A stretch of DNA of 64,000 nucleotides from NCBI GenBank assembly GCA_026075535.2, contig AP026548.1:9114001-9178000 (forward strand). The letters are read 5' to 3'. The notes under the pieces are model-generated. The model worked only from the letters and a program-made list of their open reading frames with translations. It was not told the DNA's origin and did not search any database. The number at the start of each line of letters is the position of its first letter. The stretch's first letter is position 1. Shown here one piece after another: positions 1-10,086 of this stretch. Source of the DNA: Tricholoma matsutake. Lineage: Eukaryota > Basidiomycota > Agaricomycetes > Agaricales > Tricholomataceae. The translations under genes were made by a program, and so were the position numbers.

Positions 1-41
1 AGAATGGTGTATCGGCCTTTGAGCTGAGGAGACAACCTATC
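1..41 (-). repeat. End of an LTR-like repeat, inverted copy
   Basis: These bases are the reverse complement of the first ~41 bases of the insert that begins at 106, with a few mismatches. The sequence ends in CTATCA and is followed directly by Ty3/Gypsy RNase H codons (42-105). It is therefore the terminus of a second copy of the same element, in the opposite orientation and mostly outside the window. Whether it is a solo LTR or the end of a longer element cannot be told. Confidence 0.6.
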
Positions 42-105
42 ATTGTCTATGGCATAGGCACCATGTATGGACAAGGTGAAACTTGGCAGATGTGTCACCC
101 AGCAG

Positions 106-1287
106 TGATAGGTTGTCTCCTCAACTCAAAGGCCAATTCACCATTTTAATCACATTCTAATCACATCGGATAACTTGCACGAGGTCCCAGAAGCAGACCA
201 ACCACTCCTGACCAAGTCTATCAATCACGATATCGTATCGAACACATCGAAACATCACCAGCAACGTCGATCATACTTAGAAACCATATCACACAACTTT
301 AGAACAAACATCGAATATCCCCAATCAACCTTGAACAACCATGAATGCGATTGAACATTGTCGAACATTGTTGAGCATTGTTGAGCATTGTTGAGCATTA
401 TTGATCAATATCGAGAGACTGCGAGCAACATTGGGTGCCCCATTCGTTATCTAAATGGTGGAATACCATGTGCCAGGGAGTACTCCAACTCGTGCTCAAA
501 CCTGCTGATAATAGGTCAGCCTCGTTCCAAGTCCCTATCGCATACAGAACCCACTGGATGGATTATTGTGAGACTTAGCATGGTTCATACACAAAGGAGA
601 GTCTCTTTTAGTTTTTTCCCTTTATTACTCTTTCATCATATGATATATATCTTTCTTGCTTGGATTCCAGTCTCCTTTTTGGCCTTGTGCCTTAACTCAT
701 ATCTTTTGCCTCATGTTCTACACATGTTTCTTATACCATTTTAGGAAGTTTCTTTTAAAACATATAAAACTCTGTAGTATCTACTTGGAAACAAAGATAA
801 ATTGTCTCCAGCTTTCGTCTCATATACAGTTCTAAGCATCCAATCAATCTTCTAAAACAATCTAAGTCTCTATGAGTTTTCTCAATCAACGAGAAACCTC
901 TGCGATCATCGCATCCTTGATCTTCCTTCAATCCTCTTGTCGTTAGCACTAGCAACCATTCCAACATGTCCTAGCCATTGGCTATAGCCTTCGTATACTA
1001 TCGACCTATCAAAAGGTCCTTGGAATTCACACATTGACCATCAACGATAAACATCATTTGCCGTTGATCTCATCGATCGTCCTCAATATCGATCGATACT
1101 TGATCGGACCATGCCAAACACCTTTGTCTCCTATAGCACTACCTTCATGACTAGTACCAACTAGTTATCTTCCCATAGGTTGGACCATGAACATTTGGAA
1201 TGTCTTGCTCCCTTTCTCTGACTCATCGCAAATATCATCGATTGCCTCATTGGCTGTTTTGGTGGTTTTCCCGGGTTGAGTATCATC
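106..1287 (+). repeat. Probable solo LTR (or LTR-like insert) in K1 RNase H
   Basis: The insert starts TGATAGG and ends near TATCATC. It interrupts RNase H codons exactly at CHPAG, and AGCAG is present on both sides (101-105 and 1288-1292), which fits a 5-bp target duplication. The termini are a short inverted repeat, TGATA and TATCA. No convincing coding sequence is seen in its ~1.18 kb; the short ORFs at 388-744 and 755-967 resemble nothing I know. The TG/CA-like ends, the 5-bp duplication and the lack of coding suggest a solo LTR. A non-autonomous DNA element is an alternative. Confidence 0.55.
348..412 (+). repeat. 12-bp tandem repeat
   Basis: About five imperfect units with period 12 (core GAACATTGTC or GAGCATTGTT) lie inside the LTR-like insert. 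They degenerate on the 3' side into ATTATTGATCAATATC. Function is unknown. Confidence 0.7.
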
Positions 1288-1775
1288 AGCAGGGTTCATG
1301 TCTCAAAAGTTTAGGTGTGCCCAGTGGAACTACCAAGTGTTTGAACATGGAACACTGGCTATACTGGAAGCCCTCCTGAAATGGGAGGACAAACTCCTAG
1401 GGTATTGAATCCATGTGGTAACAGACCACAAGGCCCTGGAGTTCTTCAAGACACAGCCACATCTTTCTAGTAGGCAGATGAGGTGGATGGACTACCTCAC
1501 CTGATTCAACTTCGACATCAGGTATGTCAAAGGAACCTTGAATAAGGTAGCAGATGCACTATTGTGATACTATGAGCATGACTACTGGACAGAGGTGCCA
1601 GAGTTACATGACTACATGAACACAGACATTTGATTGGATCCAGAACATGATGATCTCCCATGGGAGAGACTCTTCAAAGTTGAAGAGGGTGTCATTGAGT
1701 CAAGAGTTCGAAGGATGAACTCTGCCAAGGTGGTCACAGAAATACAAGCACTAAGAGAGCACATCCAAGAACGGG

Positions 1776-3294
1776 ATGAATATGGCTGCCAGTATGGAAG
1801 AACCTAAGAATCCACCAGCAGGTGGTGGACAAATGGAGGAGGACCCCACAATCTTTGAGTCAAGAGCGAAAGGAACAGATCTTCATATGGTGCTATCTCA
1901 TATAGATACATTTGAGGATAGTATTTGTGAGGGATACCTCATGGATCCTTGGTTTGAGAAATTAAAGATAAAAATACACCCCACATTCAGAGAGCATGAC
2001 AGGTTTATTTGGGCCAAAAATAAAGGTGGGGAGGATGTAGTATGCATCCCAAATGCGAACTCAAATGACATGACAGTGTGTTTGAGGATACTTGAACAAG
2101 CCCACCAAGTGGTGGGCCACTTTGGACCACAACGTACTGTGGACTATGTGCAATGCTGGTATTGGTGGCCAGGTATGTTTAAGATGACAGAAAAGTTTTG
2201 TTGATCCTGGATAACATGTGCACAGGCTAAAGGAGAATCCAGGAAACCAGCAGGGAAGTTACACTCACTGCCCATAGCTGATAGGCCTTGGGAATCGATA
2301 GGAATGGATTTCATAGGACCATTCCTGGAATCGGAAGGATATAACTACCTATGGGTAGTTATTTGCAGGATGTCATTGATGGTACACCTAATACCAGTGA
2401 ACACCAAAACAACAGCATCCCAACTGTCAGTAATTTACATGCGTGAAGTTGTAAGACTCCATGGATTACCACAATTGATCATATGCAATTGAGATCCAAA
2501 ATTCACATCAAAATGGTGGTGTGAACTTAATAGGATATTAGGAACAAAGCTCCTAATGTCGACAGCCTTCCACCCACAAATGGATGGAGCGATGGAATGG
2601 GCCAATAGGTCCATTGGACAAATGTTCAGGGCATTGATACAGCCAGACCAGAGGGACTGGGTGCAGAAATGCCCATTGATTGAGTTTGTGATCAACTCTA
2701 GCATAGGTAGCACTATGGGACTAGCACCATTCAAGATAAATTGTGGGTACATACCCACAATGATGAGGGAAGTAATGTTGAATGACAAGATACCTCCTGG
2801 TATCAGAATGTTTGCCATGAATGCTCTCAGGAATATGATGCTGGTGCACAACATGTTGATCAAGTCGCATGTATTTCAGCAACATCATGCCGATGGAAGA
2901 TGGAGTCCAGAGCCAAAAATAAAGGAAGATGATCTTGTCTACCTATCAACAAAAAACATAACCATGCCCAAAGGTAGGGCAAGTAAACTGATCCCAAAGT
3001 TTGTGGGACCATGCAGAGTGTTGAAGGTGATACCTGCAACATCCAATTATGAGTTGGAATTACCAACTGAACCTGCCAAGAGGCAAATCCATCAGAGGTT
3101 TCATGTGGGACTGTTGAGGCCACATTACCCCAATGACAATGCCCTCTTCCCAAATAGGATGAAGGCAGAACCATATGATTTTGGTGTGCCAGAGGACACT
3201 GAATGGTACGTTGAGGACATAGTTGGCCATCAATGGAAGGGACGAACCATTGAGTTCCTAGTGAAGTGGAACATGGGGGATTTCACATGGGAAC
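1776..3294 (+). pseudogene. Chromovirus K1 integrase and start of chromodomain
   Basis: The order seen on the + strand is: a zinc-binding HHCC region (HQVVGHFG, then WWPGMF, broken by TGA at the CxxC), an integrase core beginning MDFIGPF with the second motif LMSTAFHPQMDG, the C-terminal region (VYLSTKNI, VGPCRVL, HVGLLRPHY), and a chromodomain start (VEDIVGHQWKG, WNMGDFTWEP). The SDRD-like stretch after HGLP reads ICN-stop-D at about 2483-2494. This is an integrase that would direct insertion to marked chromatin. It is interrupted in the chromodomain by transposon T1 right after TGG GAA CC, and the missing end lies at 11335-11478. Stops at 2202 and 2493 make it non-functional. Confidence 0.9.
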
Positions 3295-3324
3295 CGTAAA
3301 CTTTGCACTCCCCCCTGTATTCCT

Positions 3325-3440
3325 ATTGGAGTCCTAGGAGTCTGAGTTTTCTGATAAGAGTCCGATCAGAATCCAATAGGAGTCCTACTAGTCTGACACT
3401 AGTCCTAGGAGTCCGATTGGAATGTATCTTGATGACCATG
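3325..3440. repeat. T1 left subterminal repeats
   Basis: A cluster of short direct and inverted copies of AGTCCTAGGAGTC, AGTCCGATCAG and AGTCCGATTGG follows the CACTCCCCCC end. Matching motifs (GGAATCACATCAG, AGTCCAATCGG) lie at the right end near 11165-11280. Clusters like this are usual transposase-binding arrays in DNA transposons. T2 has an analogous but diverged cluster at 35830-36000. Confidence 0.65.
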
Positions 3441-3569
3441 TACTTTTATTTCCAAGAAATTCCTAGTAAATTCTGAGTAAAGTCCTATGCAATTCCAACA
3501 GGTAGTAGTCAGAATACCACACCATTTTGGAAGACTTAACTTGGTGAAAGTGCTTACAAAATAAATGGG

Positions 3570-3652
3570 CAGAGCAGGAATTGAACCCCAGACCTTGGAA
3601 TATAAGTGACATGACTACCAAACAAGTGCTCAACCAGTTGAGCCACAGGAGC
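3570..3652 (-). other. tRNA-like sequence facing the left end of T1
   Basis: On the minus strand a box A-like TGGCTCAACTGG (3634-3645) and a box B-like GGTTCAATTCC (near 3576-3586) are about 57 nt apart. A clean D-arm (GCTC...GAGC) is visible. The T-stem pairs poorly, so this is a decayed tRNA-like unit rather than a working tRNA. It points outward, toward the T1 left terminus. The equivalent unit in T2 is at 36105-36190. Confidence 0.55.
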
Positions 3653-3882
3653 ATTAATAAATAGGTAATATAAAGTCCATTTAAAGCACTTAGGATTAGT
3701 TCACTTATTTTTAACCTCTCTCACAAGAGCTCGAAAAAAAAATTGTTGAGCCCTCGCGTCTTCGCAAAGGAGTAGATAACTAATATAGATTGAAAAAAAA
3801 AACCCCACGCAAACGTGGGGGGGAGAATTAATTATACTATTTAATTATACTATTTTAAATTCTACAAAAAAAACCCACCCCC
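3653..3882. repeat. T1 AT-rich linker with hairpins
   Basis: There are no genes here. The stretch holds A/T-rich sequence and two short GC hairpins: CCCTCGCG with CGCAAAGG, and CCCCACGC...GCGTGGGG. A TTAATTATACTATTTAATTATACTATTT direct repeat follows (ATTATACTATTTAA unit). The end, at 3858-3882, recurs at the left edge of T4 (53626 on). T2 (36270-36330) and B (57670-57760) have the same layout with different bases. Confidence 0.5.
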
Positions 3883-4284
3883 TGTTAGGGTGACACCCAC
3901 TATCTGCTAGCTAAGACCATGTGGGTTCTCTCTACAAGAAGGGGGCGGGATCCACGCTTGTGATGGGGGAACTGATGGTTTTGATGCGAGGGGTTATTAA
4001 TAGGTGAGTTTGTTGACAAAGGCCTTTCACACCAAAAGTGTAGGTGGAATACCTAAGAGAACACAACTGGGGTCCCCTAGGCATATATTTAGGGTTTATA
4101 TACTATGTTACATATATTGTACATTGTTGTTACCGACGCACTCGTACATGTGCGTACATTTTGATGTGTGCAAAATAAAATTCTCACACTATCAAAATGT
4201 AGCATCATTTGGCGTCATGTAGCGTAATTCGACATAATAAAATAAAAATCAAAGTTTATTAGGTAATGGGGTGGTTTCCTAACA
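3883..4284 (-). repeat. Chromovirus A 3' LTR
   Basis: 402 bp, TGTTAGGG...CCTAACA on the + strand. It is nearly identical to 9685-10086. The few differences I see include CGTACATGTGCGTAC against CATACATATGCATAC, which are CpG-type transitions. Confidence 0.93.
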
Positions 4285-4297
4285 TTACCCCCCTTTT
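4285..4297 (-). promoter_or_regulatory. Chromovirus A polypurine tract
   Basis: On the minus strand AAAAGGGGGGTAA lies immediately upstream of the 3' LTR. This is the expected position and composition of the plus-strand primer for Ty3/Gypsy reverse transcription. Confidence 0.8.
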
Positions 4298-7200
4298 ATG
4301 CCTTGACTTCCAGGTGAGAAAATATTACGTTTGTCCCCTCTGTGAAATTTTGGTCAGGCCAGAATTTCATCCCCTCATACACCATTCTTGCAATGTGATG
4401 CAGAGCATTCGGATTACATTTAAAGAATTGGGCGATCGCATTACGTGCTCGCTTACAATTCTCTTCAGGTTCCCATGAATTATTTTTGTTGGTGTAGTTT
4501 TTCCACTTTATTAAAAACTCCAATTTGTTCCATCGAAGACATGAGTCTAGAATTTCTTCAACTATGTATTCTGGAGCACCTTCTACTATTATTGGAGGTT
4601 GTGGAGTAGTTTGTTGGCCAGGAATAGTGGGTGGGCGGTAAGGGCATAGGCAGGATATGTTAATCTCGGGATCAATCTTGAATGATCAGGGTAATTTTAG
4701 CACTACCGCATTAGGTGAGATGACTTTAGAGATCGCATATGGGCCAACTTGTTTCTCTGTAAGTTTCCTCGAAGGTCATGGAATATTCAGGTCCTTGGTA
4801 CGTAGCCATACCAAGTCACCAACTTTGTACTCTGGAGCGCATGCTCGAGTATGATCCGTGTGTCGCATCATGTCATCATGTGCTTTCTTCAATGCGGCCT
4901 CTGCTTCTTCTTGTACCTTTTGCATCTTAGATACAAAATTTTCTACCAACTGTACTTTGACTTCCCTTCTGGGTTCTACTCCCATGCGAGGATGATATCC
5001 ATAATTTGTGAAAAAGGGTGACATACAAGTAGCCGAATGGAATTTATTATTGTGGGAGAATTTGGCAATTGCCAGCCATTTGGGCCAGTCAGTTTGTCGG
5101 TAGTTGACAAACATATGTAGGTACTGCTCCAACTCCTGGTTCATTCTCTCTGTCTGCCCATCAGTCTGTGGGTGATATGCCATAGATAATTTAGTTTGAA
5201 TTCCCAATATGTTGTTTAGTTCTCGCATAAATGCGGAAGCAAATTGTGGTCCGCGATCGGAGATAATGGTATCAGGTAACCCATGTAACCGCCATACCTG
5301 ATTTAGATAGAGGCATGCCAAGCCCAATGATGAGGTTTCTGTAGTAGTAGGAATAATATGGACCTCCTTTGTGAAGCGGTCACATACTATGAATATTGCA
5401 TCATACCCTTGAGCCTTGGGTAATCTGGTAATAAAATCCACAGATATATCTTGCCATGGTGCTTTAGGTATAGGGTTTGGCATTAATTTTCCTGCAGGTT
5501 TTTCTGGAAATTTCTTCCCCCTCATGCATGTATCACATCCATCCACATACCCCAACACATATTTTGAAATTCTGGGCCACCAATAATTTCTCATTACTAA
5601 TTCCAACGTCTTCCATCTTCCTGGGTGTCCGGCAATCAGTGTATTGTGATGTAACCAGTTGATCTCCCTTTGCAAATCCTGATCCTTCGGCACATACACT
5701 TTTCCTTGAAACAACACCAACCCTTGTTCCTCAGCCCATTCATCTCCTTTGATATTACCTTTCTTCTCTCCCTTCAGAGCTTTCACAGCTTCCACTACTT
5801 CATCGTCCATTTCCAAACATTGTCTAATTTTAGACAACATTTCCGTTTCCGAGCTATCTATCAATAGATGCCCTTGATGCATAGCACAAATACAAAAGTA
5901 TTCGGGTTTGAGTAAGGTAACATTCTTATTGTCCTCCTCCACCCCCCTTTTATGATCAATACATCTGGATAATGCATCTGCTTTCCTCATTAAGCTTCCC
6001 GCTTTGTGGACCAAGTGAAAATTGAAACGCGATAGGAATAGTGCCCAACGCGCTTGCCTGCGATTAAGCTTTTTAGCAGACATGAAGTATTGCAGATTTT
6101 GATGATCCATCCAGATCTCAATCTCATGCGTACATCCCTCCAAATACTGCCTCCACGCCTCCAATGCTTGTATTATCCCCAACATTTCTTTGTCATGCAC
6201 ATCATAATTCCTTTCCACATCATTCAACCCTTTTGACAAGTATGCACAAGGATGCCATTTGTCATCTTCACACAGCATTGATAATACTGCTCCAGTAGCA
6301 AAATTGGATGCATCGGATTCCACTCGCAAAGTGCGTGTAAAATCTACTGGGGCTAATATTGGTCCCTCCACAAACTTCCTCTTCAACTCCTCAAATGCCA
6401 TCTGCTGCTGCTCTCCCCACCTCCACACTACTCCCTTTTGCGTAAGGTGATGTAAGGGTGTGGCAATTTTAGAAAAATTGTGCACAAAGCGACGATAATA
6501 ATTTGCAAGTCCCAAGAAGGCTTGAACCTCCTTGACATGGGTGGGCGCAGGCCAATCTGTGATCGCCTGTACCTTGATTGGATCCATTTTGATTCTGTCA
6601 GGGCCAATCAATAATCCTAGGAACTCAATCTCGCTTGCCCCAAACACACACTTCTCTGGTTTCAAAAATAGATCATTCTCTGCCAACCTCTGTAACACCT
6701 CCTGTACTATTGCCCCATGATTTTCTTCATCCTCCGTGAATATCAGAATGTTGTCAATAAATATTATTACCACGCCTTTGTCTATTATGTCCTTGAAAAT
6801 GTCATTCATCATATTTTGAAACGTTGGGGGACTATTAGTCATCCCAAAAAACATGACAAGCGGCTCGAAGGATCCTCGATGCATGGCAAATGCAGCCTTC
6901 CACTCATCTCCTTTCTTTATTCATACATTGTTGTATCCCCATCCTGAATCCAATTTTGTAAAGACTTTGGCTTTTCCCACTTTGTCAATTATTTCTGAAA
7001 TCAACAGCAGGGGGTACACATTCTTCACTGTCCACTCATTCAGATACCTATAATCTGTACACATCCTCTTCCTTTGGTCTTTCTTTGACACAAAGAATAT
7101 TGGTGACATTTGCAGTGATTTCAAAGGTCGTATGTATCCTTTACGCAATTGCTCCTTCAGGAATGCATCCACTTCTTCTTGTTCCATCGGAGATAACGGA

Positions 7201-7361
7201 TATACCTTTGACTTCTTCGGCACAAACCCTGGCTTCATCTCAATTGCATGATCCCATGGCTTCCACACTGGCATTCCCTCAGACTCCTTCTTCTGGAACA
7301 CTGACAGATGTTCATGATACACTTTTGGCACCCATTCCTCCACTGGCTTCTCCACTTTCAT
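4296..7361 (-). pseudogene. Chromovirus A pol: RT, RNase H, integrase, chromodomain
   Basis: Read from 7361 down. The RT has YRYLNEWTVKN and FTKLDSGWGYNNV. Its catalytic box is FIDN (near 6750-6758) instead of YxDD, so the second aspartate is lost. RNase H follows (VESDASNFATGAVLS, WMDHQNLQYF), then the zinc motif (HHNTLIAGHPGR...CDTC), the integrase core (VDFITRLP, SDRGPQF, MAYHPQTDGQTERMNQE) and a chromodomain (EYIVEEILD, FLIKWKNY, NSWEPEEN; 4540-4400). In-frame TGA codons at about 6918-6920, 4773-4775 and 4686-4688 interrupt it; the first two sit where Arg is expected. The ATG at 7361 overlaps the stop of the protease ORF as ATGA. Apart from these few bases the polyprotein is complete. Confidence 0.93.
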
Positions 7362-8113
7362 GATATTCTTGTCCCATGACTGTCCTCCACAAATTGTTCT
7401 AAAGGTTTGCTTCTGCTCTTCTTCTCGATCATGATTGGAACTTCCCCATTTGGCATTTCCTCATCCTCCACTTCCTCCATCGTAACAGAATACTTCCTCA
7501 GACATTCTTTCTCTTTCTTTTTCCTTTTCTCCTTCTTCATCTTCCTCCCATACACATTACATTCCTTAGGACAATGAGTCATTTGTACTTTCCCAGTTTT
7601 CCAATCAATTTCGGGATTATGCTTCCATAACCATGGACATCCTATTATTAGATTGGTTTTCCCAAGATCGCACACTTCGAATACGGCTCGCTCCTGATGC
7701 TCCTGATACTGTAAGATCATAGTCACCTCCTCCTTGATAGTTCCTCCACGATTGACTGTTCCGTCAATATTGTACACCATTATAGGTTGCGCCAGCTTGC
7801 GTGTGTTAATATCATTTCCGGTAATTAAAGATTGTTTAATAAAAAATCCTGTAGCACCACTATCAAGCAACGCTTCCACATCGATAGCTGCATGCGTGTC
7901 CACTGTCTTCAGTCCCACAGTCAAGGTGATTTTGGGTTCTATTTGCACAGAGCAAATAAAGAATTTAGGGGATTTTGGAAATGACGCGTGAAAATTGTCA
8001 CATGATTCAGAATGGTTATACTCCTCCTCAATTTCCTTTTCTGATTTGCTCTGGGTTTCCTTGGATACTAATACATTGTAATGATTCTGGGTCACCAATG
8101 GGGAAACCTTCAC
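7358..8113 (-). CDS. Chromovirus A protease ORF
   Basis: 251 residues. The retropepsin signature LLDSGATGFFI lies near residue 83 and a later IIGCPWLWKHNP is the flap/C-terminal part typical of Ty3/Gypsy protease. The tail is acidic and Lys-rich. The start ATG (8113) overlaps the gag stop as ATGA, and its own stop overlaps the RT ORF start as ATGA, each time with a frame change. The ORF is intact. It would cleave Gag and Pol. In many relatives protease is fused to RT, so the break here is either a genuine feature or an early frameshift. Confidence 0.85.
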   Translation of the reverse strand: MKVSPLVTQNHYNVLVSKETQSKSEKEIEEEYNHSESCDNFHASFPKSPKFFICSVQIEPKITLTVGLKTVDTHAAIDVEALLDSGATGFFIKQSLITGNDINTRKLAQPIMVYNIDGTVNRGGTIKEEVTMILQYQEHQERAVFEVCDLGKTNLIIGCPWLWKHNPEIDWKTGKVQMTHCPKECNVYGRKMKKEKRKKKEKECLRKYSVTMEEVEDEEMPNGEVPIMIEKKSRSKPLEQFVEDSHGTRIS

Positions 8114-9207
8114 TGGGACTCTTCCACAAAATTCTTCTGCTTGCCTTCCTCTGGCTTCACTTCCTCGATTGTAGCTTCCCTAATCTTTCTTTTCTGCCTA
8201 CAATTCCTAGAAATGTGTCCTAACTGCCCACAGTTAAAACATTTAAGTGGGGCTCGTCTCCCTGCTTGATCAACCTCCATTGCCTCTGCTGGTGCTGCTG
8301 ACTCCGTAACTATAGGTGTCACTGCCATGGCCAGTGGCTGTGCCCTTGGAGCTTGCACCTGAGGCGCCTTTCCTTTCTCGGACTTTCCTCCAGATGACTT
8401 TCCAAATTTACTACTTCTGTACATCAACTTTGACTCCACCTGTTCCTGCTGATATTGCTGGTCAAGGCGCATTGCCCAATTATACCACTCATCCAGCTTC
8501 TCTGGCATAGAAGGTAGTCGGTAGATAGACTTGAATAAAGAGGGATTTAATCCTGCTTTCAAAAACTCTACCAACGCGGCTTCTCCCATGTCCATTTGCG
8601 AAGCTTCTGCTTTGAACTGCAAAATAAATTCATCCGCCATTAAGGAACCTTGGCATATGGTCTTTAATTTAGCATTGGCTGTCACCTTTGGATTAGGGTC
8701 TCCAAACTGTGCCTCCAATCTCTCCAGAAATTCCTTGAAGGTTGCAAATGGTTTATTTCCCGCAGCAATTTGATCAATAGCCTCATTTCTCCAGAACTGT
8801 GCTTTCCCCCCCTGAATGTATGAAACAGCAAACATAATCCTAGACTTGGCTGTATGAAACTCTGGCTTCCTCCCATGGATGTACAATACTATAGAGCTGA
8901 TGAAAGATTTTGTATTCTCCATGGTACCGTCAAAGATTTGTGGGGGCGCATACTTAGGTAAGCACACTTTTCCATTTCCAGATTTCTCTGCCGTCTCATC
9001 CTCCTGTGACATCCACTCCACCATCTCCTCCATCTCATCATCTCTTTCTCCTACCGTCTCTGGCTGTACTTCTGCTTGTCTGGGCTGTGATGCTGCCAAT
9101 ACTGACACTAATTGCAACATTTGCACTGTGAGCACATCAATTTTCACCTCTAGTGCTGGTATGGGAACAGGATTAGGACCGGGATTAGAAGTTGAAGGTT
9201 CAGACAT
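8110..9207 (-). CDS. Chromovirus A Gag (capsid-nucleocapsid)
   Basis: 365 residues, intact. A Pro/acidic N-terminus (residues 1-85) is followed by the retrotransposon Gag core (PPQIFDGT, FISSIVLY, FKAEASQMDMGEAALVEFLKAGLN cut short here; about 90-245). Then comes a basic linker and one CCHC zinc knuckle, CFNCGQLGHISRNC, near residue 325. It packages element RNA. The start at 9207 gives a length normal for the family. The stop is in the ATGA overlap with protease. Confidence 0.92.
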   Translation of the reverse strand: MSEPSTSNPGPNPVPIPALEVKIDVLTVQMLQLVSVLAASQPRQAEVQPETVGERDDEMEEMVEWMSQEDETAEKSGNGKVCLPKYAPPQIFDGTMENTKSFISSIVLYIHGRKPEFHTAKSRIMFAVSYIQGGKAQFWRNEAIDQIAAGNKPFATFKEFLERLEAQFGDPNPKVTANAKLKTICQGSLMADEFILQFKAEASQMDMGEAALVEFLKAGLNPSLFKSIYRLPSMPEKLDEWYNWAMRLDQQYQQEQVESKLMYRSSKFGKSSGGKSEKGKAPQVQAPRAQPLAMAVTPIVTESAAPAEAMEVDQAGRRAPLKCFNCGQLGHISRNCRQKRKIREATIEEVKPEEGKQKNFVEESQ

Positions 9208-9684
9208 AATTGTAAAATCTGTGATGAGTCACTTCTTCGACAATTTCAAGTCTTGTTCTTCGAGACCTCTCCAAACGTTTACAGGTCACGTGATACGGTT
9301 CGTCAATTGTTCGTCGTTTGCCGGGCGCCTATTTTGGCACTTCGGATCAATACTCCTTCTAACAGTGCCTGATCTTGGAGATATCACTGAATTCGGCTTG
9401 TAACTAAAATAGTCATCCGAATAGAGTAATGTAAATCATAACTAAACCAGATCCGATCAGTTGTCTGGTTGCAGCTGTCCTAATGACGAGCGCTGCCACT
9501 CGATCACTGGCAGTCGCAATGTAAGGCAAGGCCTGGCGTCGGCTTACAAAAGAAAAGGTAGATTATGTATGTACAAGTACTTCCAGCTTGTGCCGAAAGG
9601 ATGAGTAATCGGATGTGGCATGGTGAAACAATGTTGTATGCGCAAGTAAGAGAAGGTGCACTGATATGGGCAGTTGTGTTCTTC
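9208..9684 (-). other. Chromovirus A 5' untranslated leader
   Basis: Noncoding leader between the 5' LTR and the gag ATG. Directly inside the LTR the minus strand reads GAAGAACACAACTGCCC; I do not see a standard tRNA-primer site beginning TGG. Priming by another route, or mutation, remains open. Confidence 0.6.
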
Positions 9685-10086
9685 TGTTAGGGCGACACCC
9701 ACTATCTGCTAGCTAAGACTGTGCAGGTTCTCTCTACAAGAAGGGGGCGGGATCCACGCTTGTGATGGGGGAACTGATGGTTTTGATGTGAGGGGTTATT
9801 AATAGGTGAGTTTGTTGACAAAGGCCTTTCACACCAAAAGTGTAGGTGGAATACCTAAGAGAACACAACTGGGGTCCCCTAGGCATATATTTAGGGTTTA
9901 TATACTATGTTACATATATTGTACATTGTTGTTACCGACGCACTCATACATATGCATACATTTTGATGCGTGCAAAATAAAATTCTCACACTATCAAAAT
10001 GTAGCGTCATTTGGCGTCATGTAGCGTAATTCGACATAATAAAATAAAAATCAAAGTTTATTAGGTAATGGGGTGGTTTCCTAACA
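9685..10086 (-). repeat. Chromovirus A 5' LTR
   Basis: 402 bp, same ends as the 3' LTR. High similarity between the two implies a recent insertion compared with K1 and T1. As the minus-strand 5' LTR it should carry the promoter; I cannot place the start site. Confidence 0.93.

Larger units (their letters stand above)
42..1640 (+). pseudogene. Chromovirus K1 RNase H remnant, split by an insert
   Basis: Codons 42-105 (YGIGTMYGQG) and 1288-1640 (GFMSQKF, ALLKWEDKL, VTDHKALEFF, FNFDIRYVKG) are consecutive pieces of one Ty3/Gypsy RNase H domain on the + strand. They are separated by the insert at 106-1287. The second piece has in-frame TGA codons where sister copies in this window have Trp (after GY, near 1405) or Arg (LTxFNF near 1506; LxYYEH near 1567), so the gene is dead. 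The upstream RT lies outside the window. It belongs with the integrase that follows at 1776. The family assignment is secure; the exact ends are by eye. Confidence 0.85.
3883..10086 (-). mobile_element. Chromovirus A, nearly complete Ty3/Gypsy element
   Basis: A 6.2-kb element on the minus strand is bounded by 402-bp LTRs (3883-4284 and 9685-10086) with TG...CA ends. CCCCC on both sides is a plausible 5-bp duplication within a C-run of T1. Gene order is gag (9207-8110), protease (8113-7358), RT-RNase H-integrase-chromodomain (7361-4296), polypurine tract (4285-4297). Only three in-frame stops interrupt pol, so this is among the younger insertions. It inserted into T1, which had already inserted into K1. 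Confidence 0.92.

Noticed and set aside
388..967. ORFs 388-744 (+) and 755-967 (minus)
   Set aside because: They lie inside the LTR-like insert, have no recognisable motif and are of chance length for this composition.
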